Assembly (NCBI RefSeq): GCF_009800965.1
Contig: NZ_WUAF01000006.1
Coordinates: forward strand, 1-64,000
Direction: 5' to 3'
DNA: 64,000 nucleotides
From: Cognatazoarcus halotolerans
GTDB lineage: Bacteria > Pseudomonadota > Gammaproteobacteria > Burkholderiales > Rhodocyclaceae
Below the pieces are notes generated by a model. It saw only the letters and a program-made list of their open reading frames with translations. It was not told the DNA's origin and made no database searches. Numbering within the stretch: position 1 is the stretch's first letter; each line of letters begins with the position of its first letter. This document shows, piece after piece, positions 42,509-52,219 of this stretch. Made by a program: the position numbers and the translations under genes.

Positions 42509-43920
42509 AACCGCCGGCACTTTCCAACGTCCTGGTCGTCACGGTGCTGCTGGCCTTCGTGGTGGTGTGGATCGTCGTCTATGGTGTCGCGGCTGCCCTC
42601 ATGTACTGGCCGAAATCCGGTGAGTTTGATCAGCAGCTGCGGATCTTTGCGAATGCCCTTGCCAAGCTCGGCGAAGAGCATATGGCGCCGTCCGTTCTGC
42701 AGCGTTCGTTGTCGGGTGTCACTTTCGTTGTTGACGAACTCGCCGGCGCGGACAATCACGCGGATGCGGTCAGTTTCAATCTCTGGGATGACGCCGGCAA
42801 GTGGATGGCGGGTAGCAGCAACGCACCGCGCGGACCGGTTGAAACACCTGACGCCGAAGGTTTCTTCGATGCCGAGTTCAATGGTGAAACGTACCGGGTG
42901 TTCTCCCGGTGGACCGACGATCGATCGATCAGGGTCGATGTCATGCAGTCGGAAACCAGCCGCCGCAAGAATCTGAACAGCGTGATGCTGACGCCGGTCA
43001 GCATCGTTGCGCCGCTGCTGGTCGTGTTGCCGCTGCTGCTGCTTCCGATCCTGTTCGTTGTGCGTTGCGGCTTGAAACCCTTGCGCGAACTGTCGAACGA
43101 GTTGTCTGCGCGGGAGCCTGGCGATCTCACTCCAATACAAATGGGCGATCTGGTTTCCGAGTTGAGGCCCGTGGTGGACGAGGTGAACGGAACCCTGAAA
43201 AGACTCGATGAACTGCTGAAACGAGAAAGGGATTTTCTCGCCGATGCGGCCCACGAACTGCGTACGCCGCTGGCCGTCGTGAACGTGCAGGCCGATGAGG
43301 TGATGCGCGCGACGTCACCCGGTGAGCGCGCCGATGCTGCAAGCAACCTCAAGGCCGGGCTGAACAGGGCAAACCGGCTGGTTGGCCAGCTGCTCGAGCT
43401 GGCGCGCATGGAGGCAGGGGCGGATGTGCATTTCGCGGATGCCGACGTGGCCGATATCGTGCGCGAATGTCTGGCCATGTATGCGGCGGAGGCCAGGCAG
43501 CGATCGATCGAGCTGGTCTACCGCGGCCCCGATCATCTGCCCGTGAAGGAGGTCGGACATGCCTTCGAGAGCATCGTCGGCAACCTGGTGGCCAACGCGA
43601 TCCGCTATGGTCGGGAAGACGGACAGGTCGTCGTGACCGTCGAACCGACGCCGCAGGACGGCTGGACCCTGGCGGTGTGCGATGACGGCCCGGGTGTTCC
43701 GCCCGGTGATCGGGCACGGATGTTCGAGCGGTTCCGCCGCGGCAGCCAGCTCGGCATTTCGGGATCGGGTTTGGGGCTTGCCATCGTCGCTTCGGCAGCA
43801 CGGCAGATCGGGGGGCGGCTCGATACGGCGAACGGGCTGGGGGGCTGCGGTCTTTGTGTGCGCCTGACCTGGCCGGAGGGCAGGGCGGGCATCGATGCCA
43901 GGGTGATAAACCGGGCGTGA
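42505..43920 (+). CDS. Sensor histidine kinase (QseC/PmrB-like)
   Basis: 471 residues. TM1 at about 9-32, a periplasmic sensor of about 120 residues, TM2 at about 163-186, HAMP, dimerisation domain with phospho-His250 in RDFLADAAHELRTPL, and the ATPase with VGNLVANAIRYGREDG, DDGPGVPPGDRARMFERF and GSGLGLAIV. Cognate of the response regulator just upstream. The PEP-CTERM gene before them may be a target or just a neighbour. Confidence 0.93.
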   Translation: MKPPALSNVLVVTVLLAFVVVWIVVYGVAAALMYWPKSGEFDQQLRIFANALAKLGEEHMAPSVLQRSLSGVTFVVDELAGADNHADAVSFNLWDDAGKWMAGSSNAPRGPVETPDAEGFFDAEFNGETYRVFSRWTDDRSIRVDVMQSETSRRKNLNSVMLTPVSIVAPLLVVLPLLLLPILFVVRCGLKPLRELSNELSAREPGDLTPIQMGDLVSELRPVVDEVNGTLKRLDELLKRERDFLADAAHELRTPLAVVNVQADEVMRATSPGERADAASNLKAGLNRANRLVGQLLELARMEAGADVHFADADVADIVRECLAMYAAEARQRSIELVYRGPDHLPVKEVGHAFESIVGNLVANAIRYGREDGQVVVTVEPTPQDGWTLAVCDDGPGVPPGDRARMFERFRRGSQLGISGSGLGLAIVASAARQIGGRLDTANGLGGCGLCVRLTWPEGRAGIDARVINRA

Positions 43921-44086
43921 GGCCGTAGCTTGCGAGGACGGATGCCCATTCCTTCCGCGAGATCGATTGTCATGGCAAGGCTGGCCGACTATCTGGCGAA
44001 TCAGCTCGAGGTCGATACCCCGTAACAAGCTCCGCTCAGGCGGCGTCGCTGATGTCGGGCAAGCCCGACTCTTCTCGTGATCGCCC

Positions 44087-44512
44087 TCAACGGACCCGCT
44101 TCCGGATCCGCTCCAGATAGGCTGCGCCATCCAATGGTCTGCCGCCTTGTTGAGCTTCCCAGATCGTTTCGCCCAGGCATTCGAGCACCTGGTGCATCGC
44201 TTCGTGGCGATCGCCGAGACGAAGCTGCAGCGTGGCAAAGGCTGGGCGGATGCCAGGCGGTTGGTCGATCGAGAGCTGCTCTTCGATGGCCAGGTGCAGC
44301 GAAAGATGCAGGAACGGGTTGATCTGGCCGTCTTCCGGCGTGAAGTCGCGGCTCACCGAGTCGGGATCTTCGAGCAGCGGGTGGTATTCCGGGTGCTGGA
44401 GGAGCAGGTCCGCGGTGATGTGCTCGAGCGGGGTGAGCACCTCCTGGGCGCGGTGCTTGCGCCAGGTCTCGATAAAGAACTGCCGTGCCTGGTCTCTGCT
44501 GGGATCGAACAT
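44087..44512 (-). CDS. DUF1841 protein
   Basis: 141 residues from ATG 44512. MFDPSRDQARQFFIETW, HITADLLLQHPEYHPLLED, INPFLHLSLHLAIEEQL and HEAMHQVLECLGETIWEAQ are the DUF1841 pattern. Cytoplasmic, unknown function. This family commonly lies next to nth, as here (stop of nth 46 bp upstream on the same strand). Confidence 0.9.
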   Translation of the reverse strand: MFDPSRDQARQFFIETWRKHRAQEVLTPLEHITADLLLQHPEYHPLLEDPDSVSRDFTPEDGQINPFLHLSLHLAIEEQLSIDQPPGIRPAFATLQLRLGDRHEAMHQVLECLGETIWEAQQGGRPLDGAAYLERIRKRVR

Positions 44513-44558
44513 GGTCTGGGTCTCCGGGGCCGGGCGCCGTCGGCGGCCAGCGATCGGG

Positions 44559-45212
44559 TCAATCGGTCTTGTCGCGGAAGCCGCACAGGTCGCGCACGAT
44601 ACACTTTCCGCAGTCGGGTTTGCGCGCCTTGCATACGTAGCGGCCAAGCAGGATCAACCAGTGGTGGGCGTTGACCCGGTAGGCCTTGGGAACGCGGCGT
44701 GTGAGTCGCTGCTCGACTTCGAGCACATCCTTTCCCGGTGCCAGGCCGGTTCGGTTGGCAACCCTGAGAATGTGGGTGTCGACCGCGATCGTGGGTTCGC
44801 CGAACAAGGTATTGAGGACCACGTTGGCCGTCTTGCGACCGACGCCGGGCAGCGCCTCTAGCGCCTCGCGGGTGCGCGGCACCTCACCGCCATGGCGCTC
44901 GAGCAATTGCCGGGACAGCGCTGCGGTGTTCTTTGCCTTGTTACGGTAGAGGCCGATGCTCTTGATCTGCTCGGAAATGCCTTCTTCTCCGAGGCTAGCC
45001 ATCGCTTCCGGCGTCGGCGCGAGCGAAAACAGCCGTCGGGTGGCGATATTCACGCCCTTGTCGGTGGCCTGTGCCGACAGCACCACGGCCACCAACAACT
45101 GGAAGGGCGAGCCGTATTCGAGTTCGGTGGTCGGCGTCGGGTTGGCCTCCGCGAGCCGGCGAAAGAACGCCTCGATCTGCTCGCGCTTCATCGGCTGGTG
45201 TGGCCTCGCCAT
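44559..45212 (-). CDS. nth: Endonuclease III
   Basis: 217 residues. DNA glycosylase/AP lyase for oxidised pyrimidines. Motifs: SPFQLLVAVVLSAQATDKGVN, the helix-hairpin-helix LPGVGRKTANVVLN (catalytic Lys and the following VDTHI with Asp), and the 4Fe-4S ligands CKARKPDCGKCIVRDLC. The start (ATG 45212) overlaps the rnfE stop by one base; a second start, MKREQIE, lies at 45191. Its place directly behind rnfE is the classical rnf/rsx-nth arrangement. Confidence 0.95.
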   Translation of the reverse strand: MARPHQPMKREQIEAFFRRLAEANPTPTTELEYGSPFQLLVAVVLSAQATDKGVNIATRRLFSLAPTPEAMASLGEEGISEQIKSIGLYRNKAKNTAALSRQLLERHGGEVPRTREALEALPGVGRKTANVVLNTLFGEPTIAVDTHILRVANRTGLAPGKDVLEVEQRLTRRVPKAYRVNAHHWLILLGRYVCKARKPDCGKCIVRDLCGFRDKTD

Positions 45213-45934
45213 CAGGCCGCGCTGGTTTCCGCTTCGGGCAGGGCGGCTGGCGGCGGCGCGTGGCGATTGCGTGCGGCGGCCCGGGCGTCGATCCAGTTGC
45301 GCAGCGCAATCAGGCTGCCCAGCGCGAAGAACGCGCCCGGCGGCAGAATTGCCACGAGAAAGCCGGGGTAATGCTCGCCAAAGAGCTGCAATGGTTTCGC
45401 GCCGTCGATGATCATGTCGATGCCGCCGAGGAGGGTGCCATTGCCGATGATTTCGCGGACTGCACCGAGAACCGCAAGGACGGCAACCAGGCCAATGCCC
45501 TGGGCGATCCCGTCGACGATCGAGTGGCGCAGGTCGTTCTTGGCGGCAAAGGCTTCGACCCGTGCAAGCACGATGCAGTTGGTGACGATGAGCGGAATGA
45601 AAATGCCGAGTACCAGGTAGAGGCTGTGCAGCCAGGCATTGAAGGCAAGGTCCACCACGGTGACCAGTGCAGCGATGATGAGGATGAAGACCGGAATGCG
45701 GATTTCGTAGGGAATAAAGTTGCGCAGTGCCGCCACGCCGAGGTTGGCGAGCGCCATGACCAACACTGTGGCGAGGCCGAGACTGACTGCGTTGACGGTA
45801 TTGGTGCTGATCGCAAGGATCGGGCACAGGCCGAGCAGCTGGACCAGTCCGGGGTTCTGTTTCCAGACGCCATTCCAGACGATGTCACGGTAGATGTGGC
45901 TGTCGTCGCTCGAGGCGACGTCCTGATTGCTCAT
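45212..45934 (-). CDS. rnfE: Rnf/Rsx electron-transport subunit E
   Basis: 240 residues, about six membrane helices; integral membrane subunit homologous to NqrD. WNGVWKQNPGLVQLLGLCPILA and YLVLGIFIPLIVTNCIVLARVEAFA are the conserved half-helix motifs with Cys residues that carry the membrane 2Fe-2S cluster together with RnfA. The C-terminal tail is Ala/Pro-rich. ATG overlaps the rnfG stop by four bases. Confidence 0.95.
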   Translation of the reverse strand: MSNQDVASSDDSHIYRDIVWNGVWKQNPGLVQLLGLCPILAISTNTVNAVSLGLATVLVMALANLGVAALRNFIPYEIRIPVFILIIAALVTVVDLAFNAWLHSLYLVLGIFIPLIVTNCIVLARVEAFAAKNDLRHSIVDGIAQGIGLVAVLAVLGAVREIIGNGTLLGGIDMIIDGAKPLQLFGEHYPGFLVAILPPGAFFALGSLIALRNWIDARAAARNRHAPPPAALPEAETSAA

Positions 45935-46587
45935 AGTCGTGCTCCGTTATCGGCGGCAAAGACCTTGTCGTGGTTGGCCTCGGCCCACTGGCGCACCCGT
46001 GCGACGGCGCCAGTGACTGCCCGGGCGCTGATCGTCGCGCCCACTCTATAGTCGATCTCGCCTCCGTCCTTGCGGACCCTGAGCTGAGCGGCCGACAGCG
46101 GTCGCTCGCCGAACTGCCCGATCCACGGGCTGCTCTTGTTGCGGTCCTTTCGCGGATCGATATAGTCACCAAGCCCGGGGGTCTCGCGGTGGTTGGTGAC
46201 GCGCACACCGGTAATCCGCTCCTGACTGTCGACTGCCACCAGCAGCTTGATCGCGCCGCCGTAGCCGTCCGGCGCCTGGGCTTCGATGACCATTGCCGCC
46301 GGTGCGCCGCCGAGACGGGCGCGGTAGACCTTGCCACCGTCGGCGTCGAGGCCGAGTGCGGGCGTTTCGCCGAGCATCACGAAATCGTTCAGCAGGGCGT
46401 TGTCGTATCGTCCCGCAGGGAGCACTTCGTTGACCAGCTTCATCTTCTCGGCTTCGACCGAGGCTGCGATGATCGGTCGGGTCACGCCATGGGTGACGCC
46501 CATCAGGGTTGTGAACACCAGCGCGAAGATCATCATCGTGCCGGCGCTCTGAAGAGCGGTGCGGGTTGCGGTGTGTTCGGCGTTCAT
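45931..46587 (-). CDS. rnfG: Rnf/Rsx subunit G (FMN-binding)
   Basis: 218 residues. N-terminal membrane helix (LQSAGTMMIFALVFTTLMGVTHG) and a periplasmic FMN domain with AMVIEAQAPDGYGGAIKLLVAVD and THHRETPGLGD-type NHRETPGLGD. The flavinylation motif reads DYRVGATIS: the Thr that takes FMN is kept, but the preceding conserved Ser/Thr is Val, a small departure from the D-x-x-S/T-G-A-T pattern. It needs ApbE for FMN attachment; apbE is not in the window. Confidence 0.93.
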   Translation of the reverse strand: MNAEHTATRTALQSAGTMMIFALVFTTLMGVTHGVTRPIIAASVEAEKMKLVNEVLPAGRYDNALLNDFVMLGETPALGLDADGGKVYRARLGGAPAAMVIEAQAPDGYGGAIKLLVAVDSQERITGVRVTNHRETPGLGDYIDPRKDRNKSSPWIGQFGERPLSAAQLRVRKDGGEIDYRVGATISARAVTGAVARVRQWAEANHDKVFAADNGARL

Positions 46588-46593
46588 CGTGGC

Positions 46594-47598
46594 TCAGTCC
46601 CGTTTGTGGCCGAACACCGGCGGCTGGGTCTGCATGTCGATAAGGGGTACGCAGATGTTGAGCAGCAGTACCGCGAAGGCGATGCCGTCGGGGTAGGCGC
46701 CGAAGCTGCGGATGACGTAGGTCAGCGCGCCGATCGCGGCGGCGAAGATCAGCTTGCCCTTGGGGGTGGTAGCGCCGGAGACCGGGTCGGTCACGATGAA
46801 GAACGCGGCCAGCATGGTTCCGCCGCTGGCGAGGTGGAAGATCGGGGAGCCGAACCGGTCCGGGCGCATGCCCCACATCAAGAGGGCCGTCGCGGCCAGC
46901 GCGAGCAGAAAGGCGGCCGGCATGTGCCAGGTGATGATCCGTTGCTGGAGCAAGAACAGACCGCCGATCAGATAACCGAGCGCGATCCACTCCCAGCCGG
47001 CGCCGCCGAGGGCGCCAAAGGCAGGTCCCGCCATCAGTCCGGGCACGGTCACGTCCGCGCCGCCTTCGCGCAGTCCGGTACGTAGCGCGTCGAGCGGCGT
47101 GGCGGCGGTGATCGCATCGAGCTGACGGGCGCCGCCAAGGATCAACTCTAGCTGCGTATGGAAGTCGAGCTGGCCGGCACCCGGCCATTGAGACATCAGT
47201 GCCGGGAAGGCGACGATCATGGTGCAGAAGGCGACCATCGCCGGATTGAACGGGTTCTGTCCAAGCCCGCCATACAGATGCTTGGCGATCACGATGGCAA
47301 CCAGCGTGGCGGTGACCATCAGCCACCATGGCGTGATCGGCGAGAAACTGAGCGCGATGAGCCAGGCCGTGACGACCGCGGAGAGGTCGGTGAGATAAAG
47401 CCTGGCGGGTTTGCCGCGCGCGGCGAGCATGGCCGCTTCGGCGAACAGTGCGGTCGCCGTCGAGATGGCAAGCTGTACCAGGATGGCGGCGCCGAATTGC
47501 CATGCGTAGGCGCAGATTGCAGGCAGCAGCGCAATCAGCACCCGCAGCATGACGCTGTTGACCGCAGTGGTCTTGCGAAGATAGGGCGATGTATTCAT
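46594..47598 (-). CDS. rnfD: Rnf/Rsx subunit D (FMN-binding, membrane)
   Basis: 334 residues, NqrB-like, about nine helices. The flavinylation motif is DPVSGATTPKG, close to the end. LPAICAYAWQFG near the start and the conserved GGLGQNPFNPAM loop are visible. The stop lies six bases before rnfG. Carries covalently bound FMN and forms the membrane channel part of the complex. Confidence 0.95.
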   Translation of the reverse strand: MNTSPYLRKTTAVNSVMLRVLIALLPAICAYAWQFGAAILVQLAISTATALFAEAAMLAARGKPARLYLTDLSAVVTAWLIALSFSPITPWWLMVTATLVAIVIAKHLYGGLGQNPFNPAMVAFCTMIVAFPALMSQWPGAGQLDFHTQLELILGGARQLDAITAATPLDALRTGLREGGADVTVPGLMAGPAFGALGGAGWEWIALGYLIGGLFLLQQRIITWHMPAAFLLALAATALLMWGMRPDRFGSPIFHLASGGTMLAAFFIVTDPVSGATTPKGKLIFAAAIGALTYVIRSFGAYPDGIAFAVLLLNICVPLIDMQTQPPVFGHKRD

Positions 47599-47644
47599 GA
47601 GGCTCTGCCGGAGTGGCCGATTGGCGACACGTGGGTGACCGTAG

Positions 47645-49315
47645 TCATTCGGCCTCCTGGCGCGCGGCGGCCCTGCGGGCTTCGATTGCGTCGATCTCCG
47701 CCTGTTTGTCGGCCGACAGATTGTCGGTGTTTCGCGGCGGCACCGGTGCGCGTTCCTTTTGCTGTCTGGCCTTTTCCAGCGCTGCGGCGATCAGCGCCTT
47801 CTTCGCCTCTTCGGCCTGGCTTGGCTTGGCCGAAGAGGTGGTCTTGTCGTCATCACCGCTTTCGCCGGCGAGCTTTGCGCGTGTCTCGGCAGCCTTGGCG
47901 GCAAGGCGGGCAGCCTTTTCCTGCTTTTCCCGCTCCTGGCGCAGGTTGCGGAAATCGAAGCGCTCGCGAGCGGCGTCGGCGGCATCCTTGTCGCGCTCCC
48001 GCGCCCAGATCTCGCTCTTGGCGAAGCGGTAGTAATCGACGAGACGGATGTGCGAGGGGCACACGTACGAGCAGCAGCCGCATTCGATGCAGTCGAAGAG
48101 ATGATATTCCTGCGCCTTGCCGAAGTTCTTGGCACGCGAAAACCAGTACAGCTCGAAGGGCTGGAGATCGGCCGGACAGGCCTTGGCGCATTCGCCGCAG
48201 CGGATGCAGTTCATCTCCGGTGGCGGCGGCGGAAAAAGGCTTGGAGACGATACCAGCACGCAGTTTGTCGCCTTGACCACCGGCACATCGAAAGCCGGCA
48301 TGCGGAAGCCCATCATCGGACCTCCCATGATGTAGGCATCGGTCCCGGGCAATTCGCCGGCGAGCGCGACCAACTCGTTCATCGGCGTGCCGAACAGTAC
48401 CTCGTAGTTGCGCGGTTGGCCGACATTCCCCGCGACGGTGACGATGCGCGAGATCAGCGGCTGATCGAGTTCGAGGGCCTCGTGGATCGCATAGGCGGTG
48501 CCGACGTTGAAGCATTGCACGCCGTAATCGGTGGAGCGTGCGCCGTGTGGCACTTCGATGCCGGTGAGGACGCGGATAAGCTGTTTTGCGCCCCCGGCAG
48601 GATAACGTGTCGGAATGGCGACGACGCTCACTTGATCGAGGCCGGCCGTCTGCACTGCCAGCGTCATTGCGTCGACTGCGGCCGGCTTGTTGTCCTCGAT
48701 GCCGACGATCACTTCCTCCGCGCCGAGGATCTGCCGCATGACGCGAATTCCGCTCACGATCCCTGCTGCACGCTCACGCATCAGCATGTCGTCGCAGGTG
48801 ATGAAGGGCTCGCACTCGGCGCCGTTGATCACCAGCGTTCGGGTCGGCTTCTCGCGGCTCGCCTTGAGCTTGAGATGGCTTGGAAAGACGGCGCCGCCAA
48901 GGCCGACCACGCCCTGATCGCGCAGATAGTCGCGAATTTCGTCGGCCGGGGTGGCGCGCAGATCGATCGGCTGGCGTTCGATCCAGCGTTCCTCTCCATC
49001 CGGTTCGATGATCACCGAGAGCGTTGACAAGCCCGAAGCGTGAGCCGTCACGACGGGCTCGACGGCGAGTACGGTACCCGAGGTGGGGGCGTGGACCGCG
49101 GACGAGACGTTGCCGTCGGCACCGCCGATACGCTGGCCCTTCAGTACCTTGTCGCCGGCCTTGACCAGCGGCCTGGGCGTGCCGCCGATGCTCTGGTGCA
49201 ACGGCACCTTCAGCCGGGCCGGCAAAGGGGGCGTGACAATCGGTGAGGCGGTCGCGGCGTCCTTGTGGGTCGCGGGCTTGACTCCGCCGTGGAACTTGAA
49301 GAGTTTGCGCAGCAT
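47645..49315 (-). CDS. rnfC: Rnf/Rsx subunit C (NADH/FMN, iron-sulfur)
   Basis: 556 residues. It opens with LRKLFKFHGGVKPATHKD; the NuoF-like core has GLGGAVFPSHLKL and INGAECEPFITCDD; two 4Fe-4S motifs are CIRCGECAKACPADL and CIECGCCSYVCPSHI. The C terminus is an extended charged helix (REKQEKAARLAAKAAETRAK) seen in long RnfC proteins. Peripheral subunit that oxidises NADH. Three bases separate it from rnfB. Confidence 0.95.
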   Translation of the reverse strand: MLRKLFKFHGGVKPATHKDAATASPIVTPPLPARLKVPLHQSIGGTPRPLVKAGDKVLKGQRIGGADGNVSSAVHAPTSGTVLAVEPVVTAHASGLSTLSVIIEPDGEERWIERQPIDLRATPADEIRDYLRDQGVVGLGGAVFPSHLKLKASREKPTRTLVINGAECEPFITCDDMLMRERAAGIVSGIRVMRQILGAEEVIVGIEDNKPAAVDAMTLAVQTAGLDQVSVVAIPTRYPAGGAKQLIRVLTGIEVPHGARSTDYGVQCFNVGTAYAIHEALELDQPLISRIVTVAGNVGQPRNYEVLFGTPMNELVALAGELPGTDAYIMGGPMMGFRMPAFDVPVVKATNCVLVSSPSLFPPPPPEMNCIRCGECAKACPADLQPFELYWFSRAKNFGKAQEYHLFDCIECGCCSYVCPSHIRLVDYYRFAKSEIWARERDKDAADAARERFDFRNLRQEREKQEKAARLAAKAAETRAKLAGESGDDDKTTSSAKPSQAEEAKKALIAAALEKARQQKERAPVPPRNTDNLSADKQAEIDAIEARRAAARQEAE

Positions 49316-49318
49316 TGC

Positions 49319-49870
49319 TCAGGCGGCTCGCTTGATTTCGATTACCGGATACCGCCATTTCCAGTTTTCAACTGTCTCGGCAATCGGCTCCATGCTGATG
49401 CAGTCGACCGGGCAGGGTGCGAGGCACAATTCGCAGCCGGTACATTCCGAGGCGACGATGGTGTGCATCTGCTTGGCTGCGCCGACGATCGCGTCGACCG
49501 GGCAGGCCTGGATGCACAAGGTGCAACCGATACAGGTCTGTTCGTCGATAAAGGCGACCGATTTGGGCTTTTCGACGCCATGCTCCTCGTTGAGCGGCTT
49601 GTATTCACGGCCGAGCAGGTCGGCAAGCTTGCGAACGCCTTCGTCGCCGCCGGGTGGGCATTGGTTGATATCGGCCTCACCCTGGGCGATGGCATCGGCG
49701 TAGGGGCGGCAGCCCGGAAACCCGCACTGGCCGCACTGGGTCTGCGGCAGGATCGAGTCGATCTTCTCGACCAGCGGATCACCTTCCACCTTGAAATGGA
49801 TCGCGGCGAATCCCAGTGCCGCGCCGAGCACGAGGGCAATGCCGGTCATCACGAGAAGGGCTGAGAGCAT
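49319..49870 (-). CDS. rnfB: Rnf/Rsx subunit B (ferredoxin-like)
   Basis: 183 residues from ATG 49870. N-terminal helix ([20 protein letters not shown]), the Fe-S domain [16 protein letters not shown] (4Fe-4S, C-x2-C-x4-C) and two ferredoxin clusters, [16 protein letters not shown] and [16 protein letters not shown]. It receives or gives electrons to ferredoxin. The frame stays open to 49993, with only a TTG there, and has no family match, so the inner start is used although its ribosome site is weak. Confidence 0.94.
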   Translation of the reverse strand: MLSALLVMTGIALVLGAALGFAAIHFKVEGDPLVEKIDSILPQTQCGQCGFPGCRPYADAIAQGEADINQCPPGGDEGVRKLADLLGREYKPLNEEHGVEKPKSVAFIDEQTCIGCTLCIQACPVDAIVGAAKQMHTIVASECTGCELCLAPCPVDCISMEPIAETVENWKWRYPVIEIKRAA

Positions 49871-49970
49871 GGATCGGGGGGGTAGCCTTGCTAGACGGGT
49901 CCGGAGGTCTGGAAGGGGTTTGCGGTGAGCATCTTGCGGTTCATCAGGATACTTGAATATGGACTGCCGC

Positions 49971-50552
49971 TCAGTAGCGGTCGAGTCCGGCAAATCCCAT
50001 GAAAGCGAGGCTCATGAGGCCGGCCGTGATCATCGCGATCGCCGTGCCGCGAAATGGCGCCGGTACATCGGCGCCGTCGAGTCGTTCCCGGATGCCCGCA
50101 AAGAGGATGAGGGCCATCGTGAAACCGATCGAGCTGCCAAAGCCGAACAGCAGGGATTCGAGCAGGTTGTGCTTCAGCGCCACGTTGAGCAGCGGCACAC
50201 CCAGCACTGCACAGTTCGTGGTGATGAGCGGAAGGTAGATGCCGAGAACCTGGTGCAGCAACGGACTGGTCTTCTGGATGACCAGTTCGGTGAGCTGGAC
50301 GATCGCCGCGATCACCACGATGAACGACAGCGTGCGGAGGTAAACGAGATCGTTGGGAAGGAGCAGGTAGCGGTCTATGAGATAACTGGTACCGCTGCCC
50401 AGGGTGAGCACGAAGGTTGTCGCAGCGCCCATGCCGATCGCCGTTTCGAGTTTCTTGGAGACGCCCATGAAGGGGCATAGTCCGAGAATGCGCACGAACA
50501 CGACGTTGTTTACCAGAACCGCGCCCAGCACCACGAAAAGATAGCTGCTCAT
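49971..50552 (-). CDS. rnfA: Rnf/Rsx subunit A
   Basis: 193 residues, six helices, NqrE-like. Contains [25 protein letters not shown] and [16 protein letters not shown], the paired Cys half-helix motifs. First gene of rnfABCDGE-nth. About 100 bp separate it from rnfB, with no gene in between. Its promoter must lie in 50553-50703, where I see no clear regulator site. Confidence 0.95.
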   Translation of the reverse strand: MSSYLFVVLGAVLVNNVVFVRILGLCPFMGVSKKLETAIGMGAATTFVLTLGSGTSYLIDRYLLLPNDLVYLRTLSFIVVIAAIVQLTELVIQKTSPLLHQVLGIYLPLITTNCAVLGVPLLNVALKHNLLESLLFGFGSSIGFTMALILFAGIRERLDGADVPAPFRGTAIAMITAGLMSLAFMGFAGLDRY

Positions 50553-50703
50553 CTTGTTCTGTTGGTTGATCGACCGGAAATTATCGCGCGATTGCTGCAG
50601 GGCGCCAACCCTGATGCAGTTATAGGTTTATAGCCTGCGGTGATGCCGACGCCGCGTCGCGAGCGCTTTAGGGGCTCTCCCGCTGCCGATTCCGTCGGCA
50701 TTC

Positions 50704-51714
50704 TCATTTGAAGGTCCGTGTGCTGCGTATCGCTTCACTCACCAGCTCGGGCCCCCGATAGACAAGTCCGCTGTAGAGTTGCACCAGCGATGCCCCGGCC
50801 TCGAGTTTTGCCAGCGCCTGGCGACCGTCGAGTATCCCGCCGACGCCAATGATCGGTATTTCCCCAGCCAGCGCAGTGGCAAGCTGAGCGACAACCGACG
50901 TCGAAGCCTCGAATACCGGTGCGCCGGAAAGACCGCCCTGTTGTTCGGCGTAACGCACCCCCTTGACCTTGTCGCGCGAGATGGTCGTATTGGTGGCGAT
51001 CACGCCGTCGATGCGGTGCCGACGCAGGGCATCCGCGATGGCCGCGACCTGCTCCGGCTCCAGATCCGGGGCGATCTTGAGTGCCAGCGGCACATAGCGT
51101 CCGTGTTGTTCGGCAAGCTGCAGCTGTCGGCCCTTGAGGGCGCCAAGCAGGGCATCGAGTTCGGAGTGGCCCTGCAACTGGCGCAGATCCTTGGTATTGG
51201 GCGAGGAAATGTTTACCGCCACATAGCTCGCCAGCGGGTAGACCTTGTCGAGACAGAGCAGATAGTCGTCGGCGGCACGCTCGATGGGCGTATCGAAGTT
51301 CTTGCCGATATTGATGCCGAGCACGCCCCTGTATTTGGCTGCACGCACGTTGGCAATGAGTGCATCGACCCCGTGATTGTTGAAACCCATGCGGTTGATG
51401 ATGCCTTTCACCTCGGGCAGCCTGAACATTCGTGGCCGTGGGTTGCCGGGCTGGGGGCGAGGCGTGATTGTGCCAATCTCGATGAAGCCGAAACCCATGC
51501 GGGCCAGCCCGTCGATCGCTTCGCCGTTCTTGTCCAGGCCGGCCGCGAGGCCGACACGGTTCGGAAAGGCGATGCCCATTACCGTGACCGGGTCGCTGTC
51601 GTCGGGTCGGGCGGCGGGGAGGATGCGGCCGGCGAGGTGAAGCGCGGCCATCGTGAATTCATGGCTGCTCTCGGCATCGAAGGAGAACAGCAGGGGGCGG
51701 ATGAGCGGATACAT
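50704..51714 (-). CDS. pyrD: Dihydroorotate dehydrogenase (quinone), class 2
   Basis: 336 residues. Membrane-associated flavoenzyme of pyrimidine synthesis that reduces quinone. N-terminal helix [20 protein letters not shown], then [40 protein letters not shown] (active-site Ser), [15 protein letters not shown] and [19 protein letters not shown]. Full length. Confidence 0.96.
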   Translation of the reverse strand: MYPLIRPLLFSFDAESSHEFTMAALHLAGRILPAARPDDSDPVTVMGIAFPNRVGLAAGLDKNGEAIDGLARMGFGFIEIGTITPRPQPGNPRPRMFRLPEVKGIINRMGFNNHGVDALIANVRAAKYRGVLGINIGKNFDTPIERAADDYLLCLDKVYPLASYVAVNISSPNTKDLRQLQGHSELDALLGALKGRQLQLAEQHGRYVPLALKIAPDLEPEQVAAIADALRRHRIDGVIATNTTISRDKVKGVRYAEQQGGLSGAPVFEASTSVVAQLATALAGEIPIIGVGGILDGRQALAKLEAGASLVQLYSGLVYRGPELVSEAIRSTRTFK

Positions 51715-51748
51715 GGCGCGCGATTGTACTACGCGTGGGGCCTCGGCC

Positions 51749-52219
51749 TCAGGGCAACGCGAAACGCAGCTGGAGGCCGAGATAGCCGCTATAGCCTGGC
51801 AGATTAGGCACTGCGATCAGATTGGCTCCGATGTTCCGGCCCTCTACGGTGATGACGGGAAGCACCAGAATCGGCGACGGGTAGCCACTGGCAGCCAGAC
51901 CATAAAGCCCGAAGCGAAACGGACCTGCCGCCAGTGGTGTCCAGCGGACACCGCCATACACCGAATGCTTGTCGTAACTATTGCGCAGATAACCGGCAGT
52001 CAGTGCCCACGGCCCGTAACCCGATTCGTCCATGTCGCGCTCGACGCCGAGCCCGGGATTGATCTGACGCCAGTGCCGACGTTCCTGAAAATGCCACGAG
52101 AAACCCGATACGGCGAGCCAGTCGGCGGCGTCGGCAGGCATCGCCATGCCTGCGAGGACGGCCAGTACTGCCGCCGCAATGCCGGCACGGCACGCAGGCG
52201 TAGTTTCCGCCTTCAGCAC
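51749..52219 (-). CDS. Small outer-membrane beta-barrel-like protein, PagP-like pattern
   Basis: 156 residues with a signal peptide ending near AMPADAADW. The mature part has alternating hydrophobic strands ([35 protein letters not shown]) and ends [10 protein letters not shown], with a terminal aromatic-x-hydrophobic pattern as in outer-membrane barrels. The size and the ending resemble PagP-like lipid A acyltransferases of betaproteobacteria, but I cannot confirm the catalytic His/Asp/Ser set. Seven-base overlap with the end of bpt. Confidence 0.55.
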   Translation of the reverse strand: MLKAETTPACRAGIAAAVLAVLAGMAMPADAADWLAVSGFSWHFQERRHWRQINPGLGVERDMDESGYGPWALTAGYLRNSYDKHSVYGGVRWTPLAAGPFRFGLYGLAASGYPSPILVLPVITVEGRNIGANLIAVPNLPGYSGYLGLQLRFALP

